Of a stretch of DNA of 64,000 nucleotides, positions 63,970-64,000 are shown piece by piece. How positions within the stretch are numbered: position 1 is the stretch's first letter; the number at the start of each line of letters is the position of its first letter. The notes beneath the pieces are model-generated. The model searched no databases and was not told the DNA's origin. It saw only the letters and a program-made list of their open reading frames with translations. The position numbers and the translations under genes were made by a program. Source of the stretch: Pontibacter ramchanderi (GTDB lineage Bacteria; Bacteroidota; Bacteroidia; Cytophagales; Hymenobacteraceae); contig NZ_PJMU01000003.1 of NCBI RefSeq assembly GCF_002846395.1, positions 991,410 through 1,055,409 on the forward strand, given 5' to 3'.

Positions 63970-64000
63970 GGCGGTGGGTGGTGGGTGTAAACGCAGGCAG

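Noticed and set aside
63778..63990. 70-codon open frame with VTCLPGR repeats
   Set aside because: Its codon use and lack of any promoter or ribosome-binding context do not support a gene; the pattern follows from the DNA tandem repeat.

Overview
The window comes from a chromosome of the phylum Bacteroidota, most likely order Cytophagales near Hymenobacteraceae (Pontibacter/Rufibacter-like). This is inferred from type IX secretion genes (sprA, porU, porV and a cargo with a C-terminal sorting domain), DUF3078 and DUF4292 proteins, Bacteroidota-type -7 promoter boxes (TAnnTTTG), weak Shine-Dalgarno sites, and the gene orders rimP-nusA-infB and maeB-ruvA-sprA-gcvH. I see no prophage, insertion sequence, CRISPR array, rRNA or tRNA. 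Nearly all of it is housekeeping, envelope and secretion DNA.

Layout. 1-5.4 kb: start of an AbgT-type transporter (cut by the edge), LD-carboxypeptidase, a small barrel-like protein, arylamine N-acetyltransferase, endonuclease III, an MBL hydrolase and a DUF2238 membrane protein. 5.4-14.4 kb, mostly minus strand: two OmpA/glycine-zipper lipoproteins, accD, class I FBP aldolase, an M28 peptidase overlapping cysS, and a membrane-anchored EEP phosphatase; a plus-strand lipoprotein lies among them. 14.5-19.5 kb: rimP-nusA-infB with a leader hairpin. 19.5-20.2 kb: a gene-free island with two palindromic repeats. 20.2-29.7 kb: a small secreted protein, DUF3078 protein, crotonase, then flippase, dut, sugar nucleotidyltransferase, TPR protein, DUF4292 lipoprotein and an EnvC-like LytM protein. 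30.4-33.8 kb: two tatA paralogues, gatA and an MltD-like transglycosylase. 34.1-45.0 kb: malic enzyme-PTA fusion, ruvA, giant sprA, gcvH and VanZ. 45.1-48.9 kb: S8 peptidase with a T9SS sorting domain, and an M57 lipoprotein. 49.2-55.7 kb, minus strand: yicC, then an FAD oxidoreductase, propeller/barrel protein and serine hydrolase operon. 55.8-63.4 kb: MBL hydrolase, pssA, porU, porV and an M16 protein lacking its zinc site. 63.4-64 kb: non-coding, with a 3 x 21 bp tandem repeat.

How the genes relate. SprA is the T9SS translocon, PorV the shuttle that takes substrate from it, PorU the sortase that removes the sorting domain, and the S8 peptidase a likely cargo. The cell-wall proteins (LD-carboxypeptidase, EnvC-like LytM, MltD-like transglycosylase, OmpA lipoproteins) and the envelope biogenesis proteins (flippase, pssA, accD) make this a strongly envelope-centred region.

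The most unusual signal is not a gene. The heptamer TATACCT / AGGTATA recurs in both orientations throughout coding and non-coding DNA. It forms the arms or loops of several terminator hairpins and is amplified into a pure 6 x 6 bp array at 47931-47966. I did not count it exactly; a word-count test is specified in the findings.
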